Origin: Hymenopellis radicata
Taxonomy: Eukaryota; Basidiomycota; Agaricomycetes; Agaricales; Physalacriaceae
Reading direction: 5' to 3'
Length of the DNA: 64,000 nt
NCBI GenBank assembly: GCA_015501595.1
Contig: JADNRX010000252.1
Span: 1-64,000, forward strand
Shown here: positions 1-10,572 of the stretch, piece by piece
How positions within the stretch are numbered: position 1 is the first letter of the stretch
Layout of the letters: each line of letters begins with the position of its first letter
Notes under the pieces: generated by a model
What the model was told of the DNA's origin: nothing
Databases searched by the model: none
Seen by the model: only the letters and a program-made list of their open reading frames with translations
Made by a program: the position numbers and the translations under genes

Positions 1-833
1 ATCGTCTTCATCTAGGCTAAAAAAGTGGTCAAAAAATTAAATACTCTGAATTATCGTAACAATCAATCCCACCATTTCGAAATGTCTGAAACGGCCTCGT
101 TGGTGCGCTGGAGCCTGCACAAGTCGTCAAAAAGCACCCGGTCCGATCATCCGAGTGGTGATCGATGTGCTTTTTGGTGTTGATCATTACATTTAACCAC
201 CACCACCTCACGACGTCTGGCTCCCGACGACCCGACCTTGGGACGCGGGTGTTGTAGGCATCCTTCTCCCTTAATCTCAGTCTTTCTCTGCTTTTTTCGT
301 TGACATGCGGGCTTGAAGAGCCCCGGCGGCCCCGCAGGACGCGTGTCGTGCTGCCAGACAGCGACGAAGCCGCGTAAGCCTGAACGCCAGGCAGCGTTCG
401 GAGCAGCATAAGCCCTCGAACGAGGCTGCACCTCGACGAGATACCTTTCGCTACGCCTTCTTTCTTCGCAGCTGCCACGGCTTGGAGAGGCAGCATCGGT
501 GGACAGCGTATTGGCGCGACTCAAGTCTCAAGACGATCTGGTGTGAATTTTGCGCAGAGCGAGTTGCTACTCGTTCTGGGCTCGCAGGTGCGCTGACTAT
601 GATACAGTTGTTAGCCTACTAACCCAACGTCATCTAGCCTTATTCCCTGAATGCTCGAGGCATGCACAACCATCAGCTCTCCTTTTAATCACTTTTTCCG
701 CTTCTCAAATCGGGTTTTCTCGCTCTTCGGGCCAAACTCTGTCTTCTCCAGGTTGGTGCCTCTCCATCTGTTATCTGGATCGATTTTTTGACCATCCGCG
801 CCCAACAGCTACCAATAAAATTTCAGAGACAAA
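1..833. other. No gene recognised
   Basis: I see no conserved protein motif, intron-exon pattern or repeat family here on either strand. Open frames are short and of mixed composition. The last part, before the zinc-cluster fragment, is pyrimidine-rich, as is common upstream of basidiomycete genes. Confidence 0.4.
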
Positions 834-1366
834 TGCAGACTTTGCATATGCTGTCACGACAGCTCGAATTTGACACACTCTCCCTCCATCCCCATTGCTT
901 CTGCGCCTCCAGCGTCTGTCCCCCTGTCCCCGCTTTCGTAAATTCCGCCGCGATTGACGACGGAGGTGTACGTCGCCCTCCAAAACGCAAGCGCACCAAC
1001 GCTACTGACGGGACCGATACCCCCGCTCGCTCTGGCCCTCGTCACGGTCCCAAGAAGAAAAAGGCCAATCGAGCCTGTTTCCATTGCCAGAAAGCCCACT
1101 TTACCTGCGATGACTGTTCGTTACCTCCATTTCCACCTCTCTCTATCTCTCTGACGTGTAATTCCCAGCACGATCGTGTCAGCGATGCACAAAACGCGGT
1201 ATCGCCAGCAGTTGTACCGAGGGCCATTGAAAAAAGGCCAAGTATCTTTTAGACGACGAGGAGCTTAACCAACTTAAGCGGTCAAAGTCGCAGCCGCCTC
1301 AGCCTACACCTATGAATATGCCCGAAGAGCCCATGGCGGATCCGGAGATGCAAGGATGGAGAATAA
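834..1366 (+). pseudogene. Fragment of AcuK/ERT1-type Zn2Cys6 transcription factor
   Basis: The frame read from about 834 has a lysine/arginine-rich stretch followed at about 1075-1113 by ACFHCQKAHFTCDD. This is the first half (C-x2-C-x6-C) of a fungal Zn2Cys6 DNA-binding domain, in the wording typical of the AcuK/ERT1 regulators of gluconeogenesis. The second half of the cluster (C-x-x-C spacing after TCDD) is missing. A short segment at about 1230-1300, reading YLLDDEELNQLKRSK, matches the linker that normally follows the cluster in this family, but in another frame. The region then runs into phosphatase sequence. Family identity rests on the cysteine pattern and linker; that it is non-functional is inferred from the missing half cluster and frame breaks. 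It could instead be the 5' end of a fused gene. Confidence 0.6.
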
Positions 1367-1671
1367 GTTCGTTCCTGCTCGTGCGACGGTCGTCGCCATA
1401 CTGATGTGCCAGTTCCTTTACAGCCATGGAAGACGCGCATGCGATTGTGTTGGATTTGGACGAGGGTCAGGTGGATTCTAATGCGTTCTTCGCTGTGTAC
1501 GACGGGCATGGTGCTACGTGTGCGGCGCTCCGTGCTGAATCTGTGTGTTCACCTGGTGTCTCCGCAGGTGGAACCATTGCAAAGTTTGCTGGACGTCGGC
1601 GATTTGGCTTATACTTACGGAATGAGTTGCCACTTGTTCGTGGGTGGATCTTTCTTTTTCCATGTCTGTAG
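1348..1671 (+). pseudogene. N-terminal fragment of a PP2C-type protein phosphatase
   Basis: Starting at the ATG at 1348 the sequence reads MQGWRI, a probable intron (donor near 1367, acceptor at about 1423), then TMEDAHAIVLDLD and FFAVYDGHG. These are the first conserved motifs of the Mg/Mn-dependent PP2C serine/threonine phosphatases; the aspartate in MEDAH and the DGH belong to the metal site. A second probable intron from about 1510 gives GGTIAKFAGR, which again matches the family. After about 1610 the similarity stops and a stop codon follows at 1669, so only about a quarter of a usual 300-550 residue PP2C is present. It directly follows the zinc-cluster fragment on the same strand. Whether the two are transcribed as one chimera cannot be told from sequence. 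Confidence 0.65.
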
Positions 1672-1925
1672 GTGCCAGCACCATTGGTTGTTCTTTTTTA
1701 TTGGGGTATGGTCAGCGCACTATTGTGTGCTGCGCCGCCTCATGAAAATACTGCAACATCTTCTGTAATACAATGTCTATGCATCGTACTTACTATTCTC
1801 TTGTTCGCCCTTCTCTTGTTCCGCAGGCTCTGAGTGGTCACCTTTTCTCAAGTCAGGTCAAACCATCTTAAGTGGTTGGTTGGCATGTATAGTAGTTCCG
1901 AGTCAGCACGAGATGTCAATGAGTC

Positions 1926-2188
1926 AACCTAGGTTACCACTAGTACTTGTATATATCTCAACTCACCTTGAGCTAACTTGAACCTCTCTGAGGGTAGGAA
2001 CTGTGATACAGTGCACCTAAGGTGACTGGAAACACCTTTGGTTGACCTAGGCACCTTAAGCTTGCTGCATGTCGAACATCTAACTCGAGTTAGCTTGAGG
2101 CCTGAGGCCGTTTCCTGATGTGAACCCTGAATGAACTAACAGTTTGTTAGTTCACGATCATAACGCGTAACACCCCATGAACATGGGG
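1926..2188. repeat. Cluster of perfect palindromes and short hairpins
   Basis: Seen directly: AACCTAGGTT at 1926-1935, CTAACTCGAGTTAG at 2080-2093, a hairpin with 10-nt arms at about 2133-2154 (TGAACTAACA against TGTTAGTTCA), and CCCCAT/ATGGGG around a 4-nt loop at 2173-2188. The sequence is not coding. Function unknown; it could be a transposon terminus or a cluster of dyad binding sites. Confidence 0.5.
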
Positions 2189-2858
2189 TCGTAACACTAC
2201 AGTATCACATGTATATACCTTGTCTAGCCTTACTTGTGGTGCCATATTGGCCGTAATGGACAATTACACGTCAATAATCCTGAATTCAATCTGGCACTCA
2301 GAAGGTTCGTGCCTTTTCCGTTGCTCATTTGCTTCAATGTCGGTCTGACCCTATTATGTTTTATTAGAACGTAAACTCCGACTACTTTCCGTGTTTAGAA
2401 CGCAACGCGAAGCGGTGCGAATGTCCGCCGCCACGAAATACCAATCTGTGAGTTTTTCAGTTCCCCGTCTATTTATTCTCTATGACTCACATCAGACGAT
2501 CAGGGTCCTCTCCTTGAAACGATGGAAGCATTTTGGACCGCGGAGACTTGGCGCGGGGGAAAGGATTGAAGAATCAGTGCATTCAAGAGGAGAAGGTAAG
2601 CTCGGTCGATTTGCATTCACTCCACCTTCGACGAGGTCTGAAACTTCTCACAGTCAGAATTCATTGCTATTCGGTGAGCTATTCCTGTCGCCGCTATAGG
2701 GCCAGGGAGCTTAATTCACGTAGGAGATGAAAACGAGTCCGCGTGGCGGCACGATAATTTGCTTGGAAGTTCCAGAGTTCCTGGGTCAGCGGGCATCACG
2801 GCTTCAATTATCCGGATGTATTTACGTCCTCCTTGGAGCCTGGACTACCGGGAAACGG

Positions 2859-3170
2859 TATAAAAGGCGATGTAATTCGGTCAAGGTCTATCATCACCCA
2901 TTCCTTCCCTTCTCTCTGTCCTCAACTTGACCTCTCTCCTAGTCCGCGTATACTACTCGCAATATCTCACTCTCACTGTCTCCTAGGTACTCTCGACGTC
3001 GTCTCCGACGCTACCGCCATCATTGGCGCGACGCGCTTAAAACGTGATCGCCTCGCGTTGATTACCTCACGGTGTACCTGTCCTTCCCACCACCACCATC
3101 CCATTTTGTTGACTCGTTTCCTCCCTCCAGCTCCACGCTCTCGTCACTGTCTCTCATCTCCATGGTACGT
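2859..3170 (+). promoter_or_regulatory. Promoter-like TATA box with CT-rich leader
   Basis: TATAAAAG at 2859-2866 is followed by a long C/T-rich tract and an ATG near 3162 that directly precedes a GT splice-donor-like sequence. Basidiomycete promoters and fungal LTRs both look like this. I found no recognisable protein downstream, so the transcript it would drive is unknown. Confidence 0.3.
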
Positions 3171-4566
3171 CGTTCCTTTTTTGTGCTCGTCGACGACTCA
3201 GCTGACACTCCTTGCAGACGCGTCGGTCTCCCGTCAGTGATAACGACCCTCGACTTCGATGTGGGCGGTTCTAACAGCGCTGTAGCACCTCTTTCTTGTT
3301 TGGTTTGACCAGGCGTTAAGCGGCTAGATGGGTTTCCTTGGTTATTGGGTGCGTATTGTTGTCCACTCTTCAATCTTTTACTTACCGGTCTCTTTACTGG
3401 CCAGTTATCGACTCGTCCTCCTCTCAAGTGTCTTGCTTCGACGTCGTCTTTGACCATGCTCTAACGCGCCGGTAAGTCGTTTCTGGTCTGCGGTCACCGA
3501 AGAGCTCGCTAACAGTCTTGACAGACCTTCTTGTCCCGAGGTTAATGCTTGCCGACTTGGACATTTGTGACTCCAGGACCGATCCCAGCGTGTCTGTCGA
3601 ACGTCGTTGAAACTGCTTGATGCTAGGTTCTTGGTACGTTGACGTCGTGCCTTATTTACCCTCTACTCATCTTGAAGCAGGTTTTGGCTGGCCTTTGCGC
3701 CGCTGTCAACCCTACACCGATTCCTACGCTTCTGTTTACCCTTGGATTCGTCGTCGACCCACTTTGTCGTTAGGTCTTCCCTCTTGGTTCGTCGTTCGTT
3801 GTCCCTGTTGTCCATTAGCTCTGAACTCACAAAAGCCGTAGACCTGTCCCCGCCGCTATCAACGTCGAAGAGTTTCATCATCCTCGGGAGCAAAGCTTTT
3901 TGCCCAAGGCCTCGCGGACTAATCCGCCGATGCATTCCCGCAGTTTTCTAGCCCGACCGCCCTTCACTGACCGGGGCTTGCTAGTCTGCCATTGACATAG
4001 CCTTAATTGTATCGGTGAGGCACTGCTCCTTTGGGTTTCTCAATACTTAACGAATGGTTATGTTATTGTAGCTTCGTTCACGCCTTGAACACATCGGGAG
4101 TGTCTGCTTGTCTTGCCGCCCAGTCGGGTTCAGGATGTATCTGCGCCGGTATGAGCACCGAGAACTTTCTGACTCGACTGTAACTACAACTCTTGCTGGT
4201 GGGTTTTCCTTATGCTCCGAGTTTACTCTGAACTGATTGTTCACTAGCGATAACATATAACTCGACTACATCGGCAAGACTTGCCTATGTGCTGAGTGTT
4301 CAGAATTCCTGGATAGCCCGTCGATGGCGTGGAATCATTTGGCTCCGTGCCGGTGAATAATAGTTTGGCTTCGAGCCGGCTAATCCACGAGACGGCAGTT
4401 GAACTCATGAGCATGGTCTTGAGAGTGTACTCATAAGTACCCGAAATATGACACCGTCCGTCGCCTTGTCTGATTGGGGGTTTGTGACGGCCTTTTTGGA
4501 TCGGTGAGCTGTTCATCATCACTGTCCTGATCTACGCGTTTACTCACGTATTTACAGAAGGACGTC

Positions 4567-6622
4567 ATGTCGAGCCTTCTTGTTCAATTGATGGGAACGG
4601 ATTGGAACCTTGTGAACTTTTGCTATTCGGACACATGGAGGTGAGTTGTTGTCAGATGCCTTCTGAGTCCGAACTGATCCTTCTTCAGGACGCATCTGTT
4701 GACCACTCCAGAAGCCCTTTTTCAGTCACATTCGTCAGTGAGTGGCATCGACTTTTGTGAAATAGACGAGGGTATTGAATTCTCTAGTAATGCCGGATCC
4801 ATCGTTCTACGCCTCACCTACGGGTACGATGCCAAACCCGTCAACGACCCCTACGTTACGCTTGTTGACCAATTCGTTCGACGGACCGCGGCAGCTGCGA
4901 ATCCGGGCAGCTATCTCATCGACTACTTGCCCATACTCAAGTGGATTCCGGGTATGTAGCCTCCTGAAGTTTGTTACGTGTTCAGTTATACTCCGTTGGT
5001 CAGCATGGTTTCCGCTCGCTGGATTTCAGAGAGAAGCGAAAATGGTTGCGCCACACGCCGCGCAGGTGCGCGACCATCCTTTTCAATTGGCTGAGAAGGA
5101 CATTGTTCGTGTCTACTTTGTTTCAAGTTCATGATTGCTCATCATGAGGATAGAAACAAGGAAATTCGGCGCACTCTTTTGTCGCTACCACCCTCAGGCG
5201 GATCGAGGAACAAGAGGGTGTCGACAAACAGGACAGCATGGTTGAGGTCACCAAGAATGTCGCGGCAATTGTTTTCTCAGGTGGGAACCGATGTGATTTG
5301 TCGAGAGCGATGCTTATCTATTACCTATGGTGCACGTCACCTAGTCACCGCATGTTTTGTGCAGCGGCAAAATTGGGTCGAAATTTTTCAAAACCAAATG
5401 ATGGTCCAATAAGTCGATTTCCGGGGAGAAAAAAAATCCAGGATTTTATGTCACGTGCACCAGGTGAGCCGTGACAACGTGTGACCACAGCCAAAAAGCG
5501 TGACGCAGCAAAATCGGGAAAGTACTACTTTTTCAGTTTTGAGTTAATTAAAAATCCCTCTTACAGAACGGTTCCTCCAACCAAATGGAGCATTTTTGCA
5601 AGAGGACTTGGTCGGCCAGGCACTGGTCGGGGCTCCGGACTGCTTGCACAAAACATGCGGTGACTAGGTGACGTGCACCATAGCTGGCGCAGATACTGTA
5701 TTGTCTATACTCCAAGCCCCGTATCAATCTGACATATCCGACAGACTGTGGGGGGCGTACTTAGCACCATATTGGCCATGGTTCTAAACCCGGACGTTCT
5801 CAAGCAGGCGCACGAGGAGCTGGACGTCGCTGTTGGAAGGCAAAGATTGCCAAATTTTGAGGATCGTTCGAATCTTCCTCTCATTCAAGCCATCGTCCTC
5901 GAGGCACTTCGATGGCGGCCGGTTGTCCCCGTCAGTGCGTGTTCGAATGTTTGGATCCAAAAATGTTAATCAAATATCCTTCGTAGATGTCGCCCATGCC
6001 AGTATTCAAGACGATGTCTACAACGGCTACTTCATACCTGCAGGCATGTTACGTCGGTATCGCGATGCATTCCGTTCTGACAGTAAATTCTATGTAGGCT
6101 CAATTGTATTGGGAAATATGTGGTATGTGGCGTCTCCATTCGACATGTTCTTCTTGCAAGACAAGGGGACGATCTTGCAGGGCGTTACTCCATGACGGAG
6201 ATGTTTATCGCAACCCGGATGTCTTCCAGCCTAAGCGGTTCTTGGGTGAGGCCGGATCCCACAGCGAGGGGAGTATTTGGCTTTGGACGCCGGTGAGCAA
6301 GTCCCTCGATGAATGAACTCGGTTTCGAGATGCCATGCTTTCAGTATCTGTCCCGGACGCTACCTGGCCATGAACTCCGTCTTCATTGCAGTCGCGTCTA
6401 TCTTGTGGGCTTTCAACATTGAAAGGGCATGTGATGCAGACGGCGAGGAGATTATACCCGGATGATAAGGCGTATTTGGACGTTTTCCTCATGTACGTTC
6501 AACTTTGATTGTTTGTCGCTCATCATGATTCTGATAGTGCGATCTCTAGGCATCCACTTCCTTACAAGTGCAAGATCACGCCGCGCTTCCCAGAGGTGCC
6601 TGCATTGGTAGCATCGGCTTAG
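4567..6622 (+). pseudogene. Cytochrome P450 (basidiomycete CYP, OrdA-like), decayed
   Basis: Haem-thiolate monooxygenase, normally about 500 residues and ER-anchored. Recognisable in order: MGTDWNL...DTWR (4567-4640); SIVLRLTYGYDAKPVNDP and YLPILKWIP (4795-4950); the I-helix AGADTT, split over introns 5281-5683 and 5698-5744; the K-helix ExxR region LEALRWRPVVP (about 5905-5930); PERF-region DVFQPKRF (about 6219-6240); the haem loop FGFGRRICPGR with its cysteine near 6345; C-terminal HPLPYKCKITPRFPEVP and a stop at 6622. The membrane anchor and the region between WR and helix E are missing. One-base frame breaks precede the haem loop (about 6270) and lie near 6462, so it cannot encode a working enzyme as read. 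One intron (about 6044-6097) has a GC donor. A mobile element sits in the I-helix intron. Confidence 0.85.
5328..5680. mobile_element. MITE with 36-bp perfect TIRs and TA target duplication
   Basis: The first 36 bases from 5328 (TGGTGCACGTCACCTAGTCA...) are the exact reverse complement of the last 36 bases ending at 5680. The dinucleotide TA flanks the element on both sides (5326-5327 and 5681-5682). The 353-bp body has no coding capacity. TIRs with a TA duplication fit the Tc1/mariner class of non-autonomous elements. It lies inside the intron that interrupts the P450 AGADTT codons; without it that intron would be about 48 nt, the usual size here. The second TA copy rebuilds the TAG splice acceptor at 5681-5683, so the junction survives while the branch region is pushed about 350 nt away. 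Confidence 0.9.
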
Positions 6623-7105
6623 TGTGAGACGAGAATAGACTTTGTAGCCGAAGAAGACAAGATACTTTCTTGATTTCAGTGAAACGTTCCGTGTACGAGC
6701 TCTGCGTAGACTAGCGTAATGCCAGCTCGCCAATATTAGGGTCGAGCCTTCAAGTTTTTGCTCTTTTCGTACGCCCTTGTGGGAGCTATCATAATTTACT
6801 GCAACCTGAGCCCGTTTTGCTCCTTTCGCAGATGACAACTTGCTCTTCCGCAAAATCCCTTTGCTCGATTAGTCTCTTGGAAACAGAGGATAAGTACCAG
6901 TACACGATAACTTTTGTGTGGGGGGTGGAGTTATGTGTATGGATTGCTCGATTCAAAAATGCAATATGAACGCTATTAGACAGCACCTTACATAAGTGCA
7001 TAGTGAGTTGAGAGCGTTTACGCCACACTTCTTCATTTGAATGTAATTTCGTTTTTCCTTCCGGGCCTGCATGGACCTTGCCCCCCTCTAGTGCCATATA
7101 AGAGG
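6623..7105. other. Intergenic, nothing recognised
   Basis: Sequence between the P450 remnant and the first structured repeat. It is the 3' flank of the P450. No conserved motif or known repeat was seen. Confidence 0.4.
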
Positions 7106-7305
7106 CTCCTTGGTGCATTGTCAAGGAGGATCGTAGAGTGACCAAGAAGGTGCATGACCGGATCATCCCGTGAAGGTAGAAACGTCACCTACGGAGGTAG
7201 GCCTACCGGGTGGTGTTTGGTCCGAGGACTTTGTGTTAGAAGCGAGAGGCTTGACTCAACGCTTGATACCGGAAGGGTTAAGAGAGGTTAAGAGCCCCGA
7301 ACAAA
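7106..7305 (+). repeat. Structured interspersed repeat, copy 1
   Basis: Member of a seven-copy family found by eye. It opens with a ctccttgg ... ccaaggag-type hairpin, followed by ggtgcatgaccgg and the shared core gaggactttgtgt ... gcgagaggcttga, then ccggaaggg. This copy lacks the usual 3' ctaggg hairpin. No open frame is conserved between copies, while stem sequences are, which suggests an RNA-level or SINE-like unit. The family has no recognisable pol III box B. Confidence 0.65.
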
Positions 7306-7630
7306 GTTGAAAGAGAGCTTCAATTTTTTCTTGCCAGAAGCTCAGAGTGACGATGTACGTATTCGACGTTGCGCTTACCTTTGACATGCTACTGATGAAT
7401 ACATATAGCCAACCCAAGAATCTGGCGCTTTCCCGGCGAATGTTCTTAACGCCGTGCGCACGTCCTAGATCCTAGTTCCTCGTTTGATGTCTTTGCAGTG
7501 TTTCTTAGGGGTTCATAGATGAATTGTGCTGAGATACAGGAACGTCGCCTAGGCGCAAGAAGAGATGAAGGAACCATACATAAAATACAAACAACATGGT
7601 ACAACAAAGGTCCGTGCGTAAATCGTAAAG
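7306..7630. other. 3' flank of CHS7
   Basis: Downstream of the CHS7 stop (the gene is on the minus strand). It probably includes the 3' UTR. No other gene was recognised. Confidence 0.4.
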
Positions 7631-8812
7631 TTAGTAACCACCCGGTGGCGGATAGCCTCCGCGTCGCTGTCCATAATACTGCTGACCATTGTAACCACCG
7701 ACAAGGGAGGCAGCCGTACCGCGACCGCCTCCACTGTGTCCACCTGCACTGCTCTCCTCCTCGGAAAAGTCCTGACCGCCACTTTGGAGCAGAGGGTCCT
7801 TGACCTCCCAAACAGTCGCCTTGTTCCCAACGGAGAATTCAAGATCTTCTTTCTGTAAAAACCGCATGAGAAACATCACAAGACAAGAGATAAATGACGA
7901 ACGGTGATCGAATCCCAGTATTTGTAAACCATCATGACACTCAGCAGAACGCAGAGCTCGCCGAAAAAGAGCCCATCGATGTAGTGCTTGATGGCGTCAC
8001 ATATGGTGGCGCTGAACGCAAAGAGGATGACCATGCCGATGACCCAAAACGCAGTCCCGAAGAGGATGTCGCCGATAGGCCAGCGGGTGTCGAGAGTACG
8101 GAAGACGAGGATAAGCTGGGAGAAGACATAGACAGCCACGCAGACGAGTGGCCAAAGGAGGTATACGATCCATAGACCGGTGGCCTTGGAGTAAGACATA
8201 CCCGCGAAGCCTTTGAAGGTCGCGATAGCGAGGAAGAAGCCGACGCCAAAGACAACAAGACACGAAATGCGGAGGGCCCACAGAGATTGCGGGGTTCCGT
8301 CTTCGGCCCACTGGAACCCGACGAACGCGTTGAAGAGTAGCGAGCAATACGTCGCTGCGATGAGCCCTGCGTATATCGCTGTAATCCACTAAAACAATCA
8401 AACCTCGTGCGACGTAGCGTTCGGTGTTACTCACCTGGTACGCGGCCGTCGAGGTCTTGATAATACCCGAGTCAAGGAACATGCCCAAGAACTGGATGAG
8501 CGCATACAGCCAGAAGAACATCAAAATCTCCTTCCGCCCTACAGCGGTGTACTTTGAGCGTATGTAATAGATCATGATCCCCGTCATGATAATAGCAACA
8601 ATGTGGATAAAGCATGTCGCTGCTCGGTGTCAGATAAGACGGTATACACAAGGACGACAGGACTTACAAGGCTGAAAAATGAGAGTCCCGCCGACGAGGA
8701 CATTGCGGCTGTAGCACGTCGGGACGATGCCCTGGTCGGTGCCCACGAGCGGGCAGACCACGAGTGCGGCGGATTCGCAGATGGAGTCAAAGGATCCGAA
8801 TTTTAAGCCCAT
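7631..8812 (-). CDS. CHS7: Chitin synthase export chaperone CHS7
   Basis: Polytopic ER membrane protein that escorts chitin synthase III out of the ER. Four exons (8812-8668, 8619-8435, 8388-7903, 7852-7631) join in frame to 345 residues, a normal length for the family. The N-terminus [18 protein letters not shown] and PTCYSRNV is the family signature; FIHIVA and [12 protein letters not shown] follow at the start of exon 2. Six to seven hydrophobic segments lie between about residues 50 and 270, and the tail is glycine/tyrosine-rich ([22 protein letters not shown] region). The ATG at 8812 is the family start. The donor of intron 3 (gttcgt) is weaker than the others. Introns are 46-51 nt. No breaks were seen; it should be functional. 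The 5' flank is the 0.68-kb gap towards the ankyrin gene. Confidence 0.95.
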
Positions 8813-9488
8813 GATAGGCGAAAGAGTATGGCGGCGTCGTTAGTTTCTGACTGAAGGAAGAGAGTGACGGAGGGTATGATGACGACGGGGCCACCGCATG
8901 GATGGTGGTAGAGAACCAAGTCGAAGCTGACCCCGGGTTTGATCGATCAGCCGGCAAATTCCTTGGACGGCCTCGCACGGTGTTTCAGGAAACAACTTGG
9001 CCGCCACAGCGACAGTCGCGATAGACACGACTGACTACTACTTATCTCAAGGGAAACGCGACGCCTGCCTGCACGATCACGCGCCGTTGAGGATGAGAAC
9101 TTTAATGTCATTTAAGGTCTCTTCCCCATTCATTTTGCGAACTACTTATCACTACTATCAATGCTCAAACATAATCTCACGATCGGCAAGGCATCAGTGA
9201 GCGACTCAAAGGACCGGACAGGAAGTTCGTGCATTGGCCCGGAGGAGTACTTAGGCGCAAGGTGTGCCAGTCAATTTCATCGAGGAAGTAACATTGAGAG
9301 AAAAAAATACTATCAAGCTGACACGAAATCGGAGTCTCCTTCTTTATTAACATGTATCGTGTTGCTTGAACGGAGAAAGAAATAGGGATGATGCATGAAA
9401 GGGTAGTAGTTTTAGGCAGTGTCGTCCATGATACACGTCCTGGAACGTTATCAGCGCTGAACAACAAACAGAATGACAAAGGAACCTA
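8813..9488. other. Promoter region of CHS7 / 3' flank of the ankyrin gene
   Basis: Non-coding gap between two genes of the same strand. It must contain the CHS7 promoter. I saw no TATA box in a clear position and no repeat. Confidence 0.4.
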
Positions 9489-10482
9489 CTAAGACGACAA
9501 CGACTTGATCATTCCCAAGTCCGGCACGCACCCCTTCTCGCGCAGATAATCCACGATATCCCTTGCGTCCACCTTGATCGCGACCTTGAGCAGCTCTGGA
9601 AACTCACTACACCGCATCCTATCCGGAATCCGCCACCTTTTCGGACAAGACTTGTGCTGCTGCGGCTCGACGAGCATACGCACGAGATCAAGATCCTTCT
9701 TGCGTATGGCGACAATAATCGCGATGGCGTCCTTGGCAGCAGGGTTCGCGCCCATTTCGAGCAGGTAGTGTATGAGAGGAACGAACGAGGCGTGCACGGC
9801 CATCGTCAACGCGAATCCGCTGTGGGCGTTCACGTTCAGAGGGGGTATGGCTGGGTTGGCATCGATTAGGCGGAGAAAGGGGAGAGGCTCATCAGCGTCC
9901 GAGCGAGGTCGTTTACGGGTGCCTAGTCTTCGGAAAAGGTGTTTGGGGAGCTCGGTCATTAGGTACAGGTCCTGGTTTGTGGCAGAAGCGCATCTGGTGC
10001 ATATGATGTCGAGGACTGGGGGTGTGCAAAGGCGGTAGCGTAGAACCTTGGAATATAGATTGGGCGGCCAGTCGATAGAGTGCGGGATGATTCTCTGGGT
10101 AATGTACTGTGCGCGGAACGAGTTGGGGCTCGAGTCGAATACGTTTTTGAGGTGACGCGAGGTTAATGGAAGATGTTCGGATAAGGCGAGTAGCTGTATG
10201 TGGTATAACAGCTATCGAAACGGTGAGCCAAGGCCTTGAAGGGAAATGAGCACGCACCTCTACTGGCAAATAGTCCAAACCCACAGTGTGTGAGATCAGA
10301 CTTTGCAGGCAGCCGTCGGGGTTGATGCTGGATTCCGATAACAAAGTGCGACTTGCAGCGCGTAGGAGTGCGAATGGCTGCTGGATAATAAACTTAATTT
10401 TACCGAGCGTGCCAGTAGATCGTGACGGTAGCATGGAAAGAGGCGGGGCGGCGATCGGCATGTGCCTCCTCAGTAGATCCAT
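9489..10482 (-). CDS. Ankyrin-repeat protein, function unknown
   Basis: Two exons with an intron at 10257-10212 give about 315 residues. The first part contains LPVELLYHIQLLALSEHLP, a helix-rich segment common in basidiomycete ankyrin/F-box-like proteins. The second half has about three ankyrin-like units: FALTMAVHASFVPLIHYLLEMGANP, IAIIVAIRKKDLDLVRMLVE and LLKVAIKVDARDIVDYLREKG. The start is uncertain: the open frame continues upstream without an ATG to about 10539, and in-frame ATGs at 10482, 10461 and 10431 are all possible; I took the first. It ends with a stop at 9489 and has no frame break. It lies 90 bp downstream of the epoxide-hydrolase remnant on the same strand. A substrate-adaptor or scaffold role is only a guess. 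Confidence 0.75.
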
Positions 10483-10572
10483 TCCGCGTTTTAGCACACG
10501 TCCGCCTATTGGACACAGTGCATTGATTTGAAGCCACAAGTGGCAAGGAGACTGTTACAGCCGAGACTCACA

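Larger units (their letters stand above)
1672..4566. other. Long non-coding stretch with palindromes and a TATA/CT-rich promoter-like segment
   Basis: No protein family is recognisable over about 2.9 kb. Two things stand out: a palindrome-rich patch at 1926-2188 and a promoter-like TATA plus pyrimidine-rich segment at about 2859-3170, both listed separately. Between 3.1 and 4.5 kb several GT...AG pairs of intron size occur, but no joined frame gave a known domain. It may hold an unrecognised gene, or the remains of a transposon such as an LTR; I cannot decide. Confidence 0.4.

Noticed and set aside
29..496. Long minus-strand open frame near the left end
   Set aside because: No conserved motif, composition fits chance, and overlapping frames on both strands are equally open.
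2700..4560. LTR retrotransposon suggested by TATA box and CT-rich leader
   Set aside because: No second LTR, primer-binding site, or gag/pol motif was seen in the window.
7894..8258. Long open frames overlapping CHS7 in other frames
   Set aside because: Shadows of the CHS7 coding sequence, which accounts for the codon pattern.
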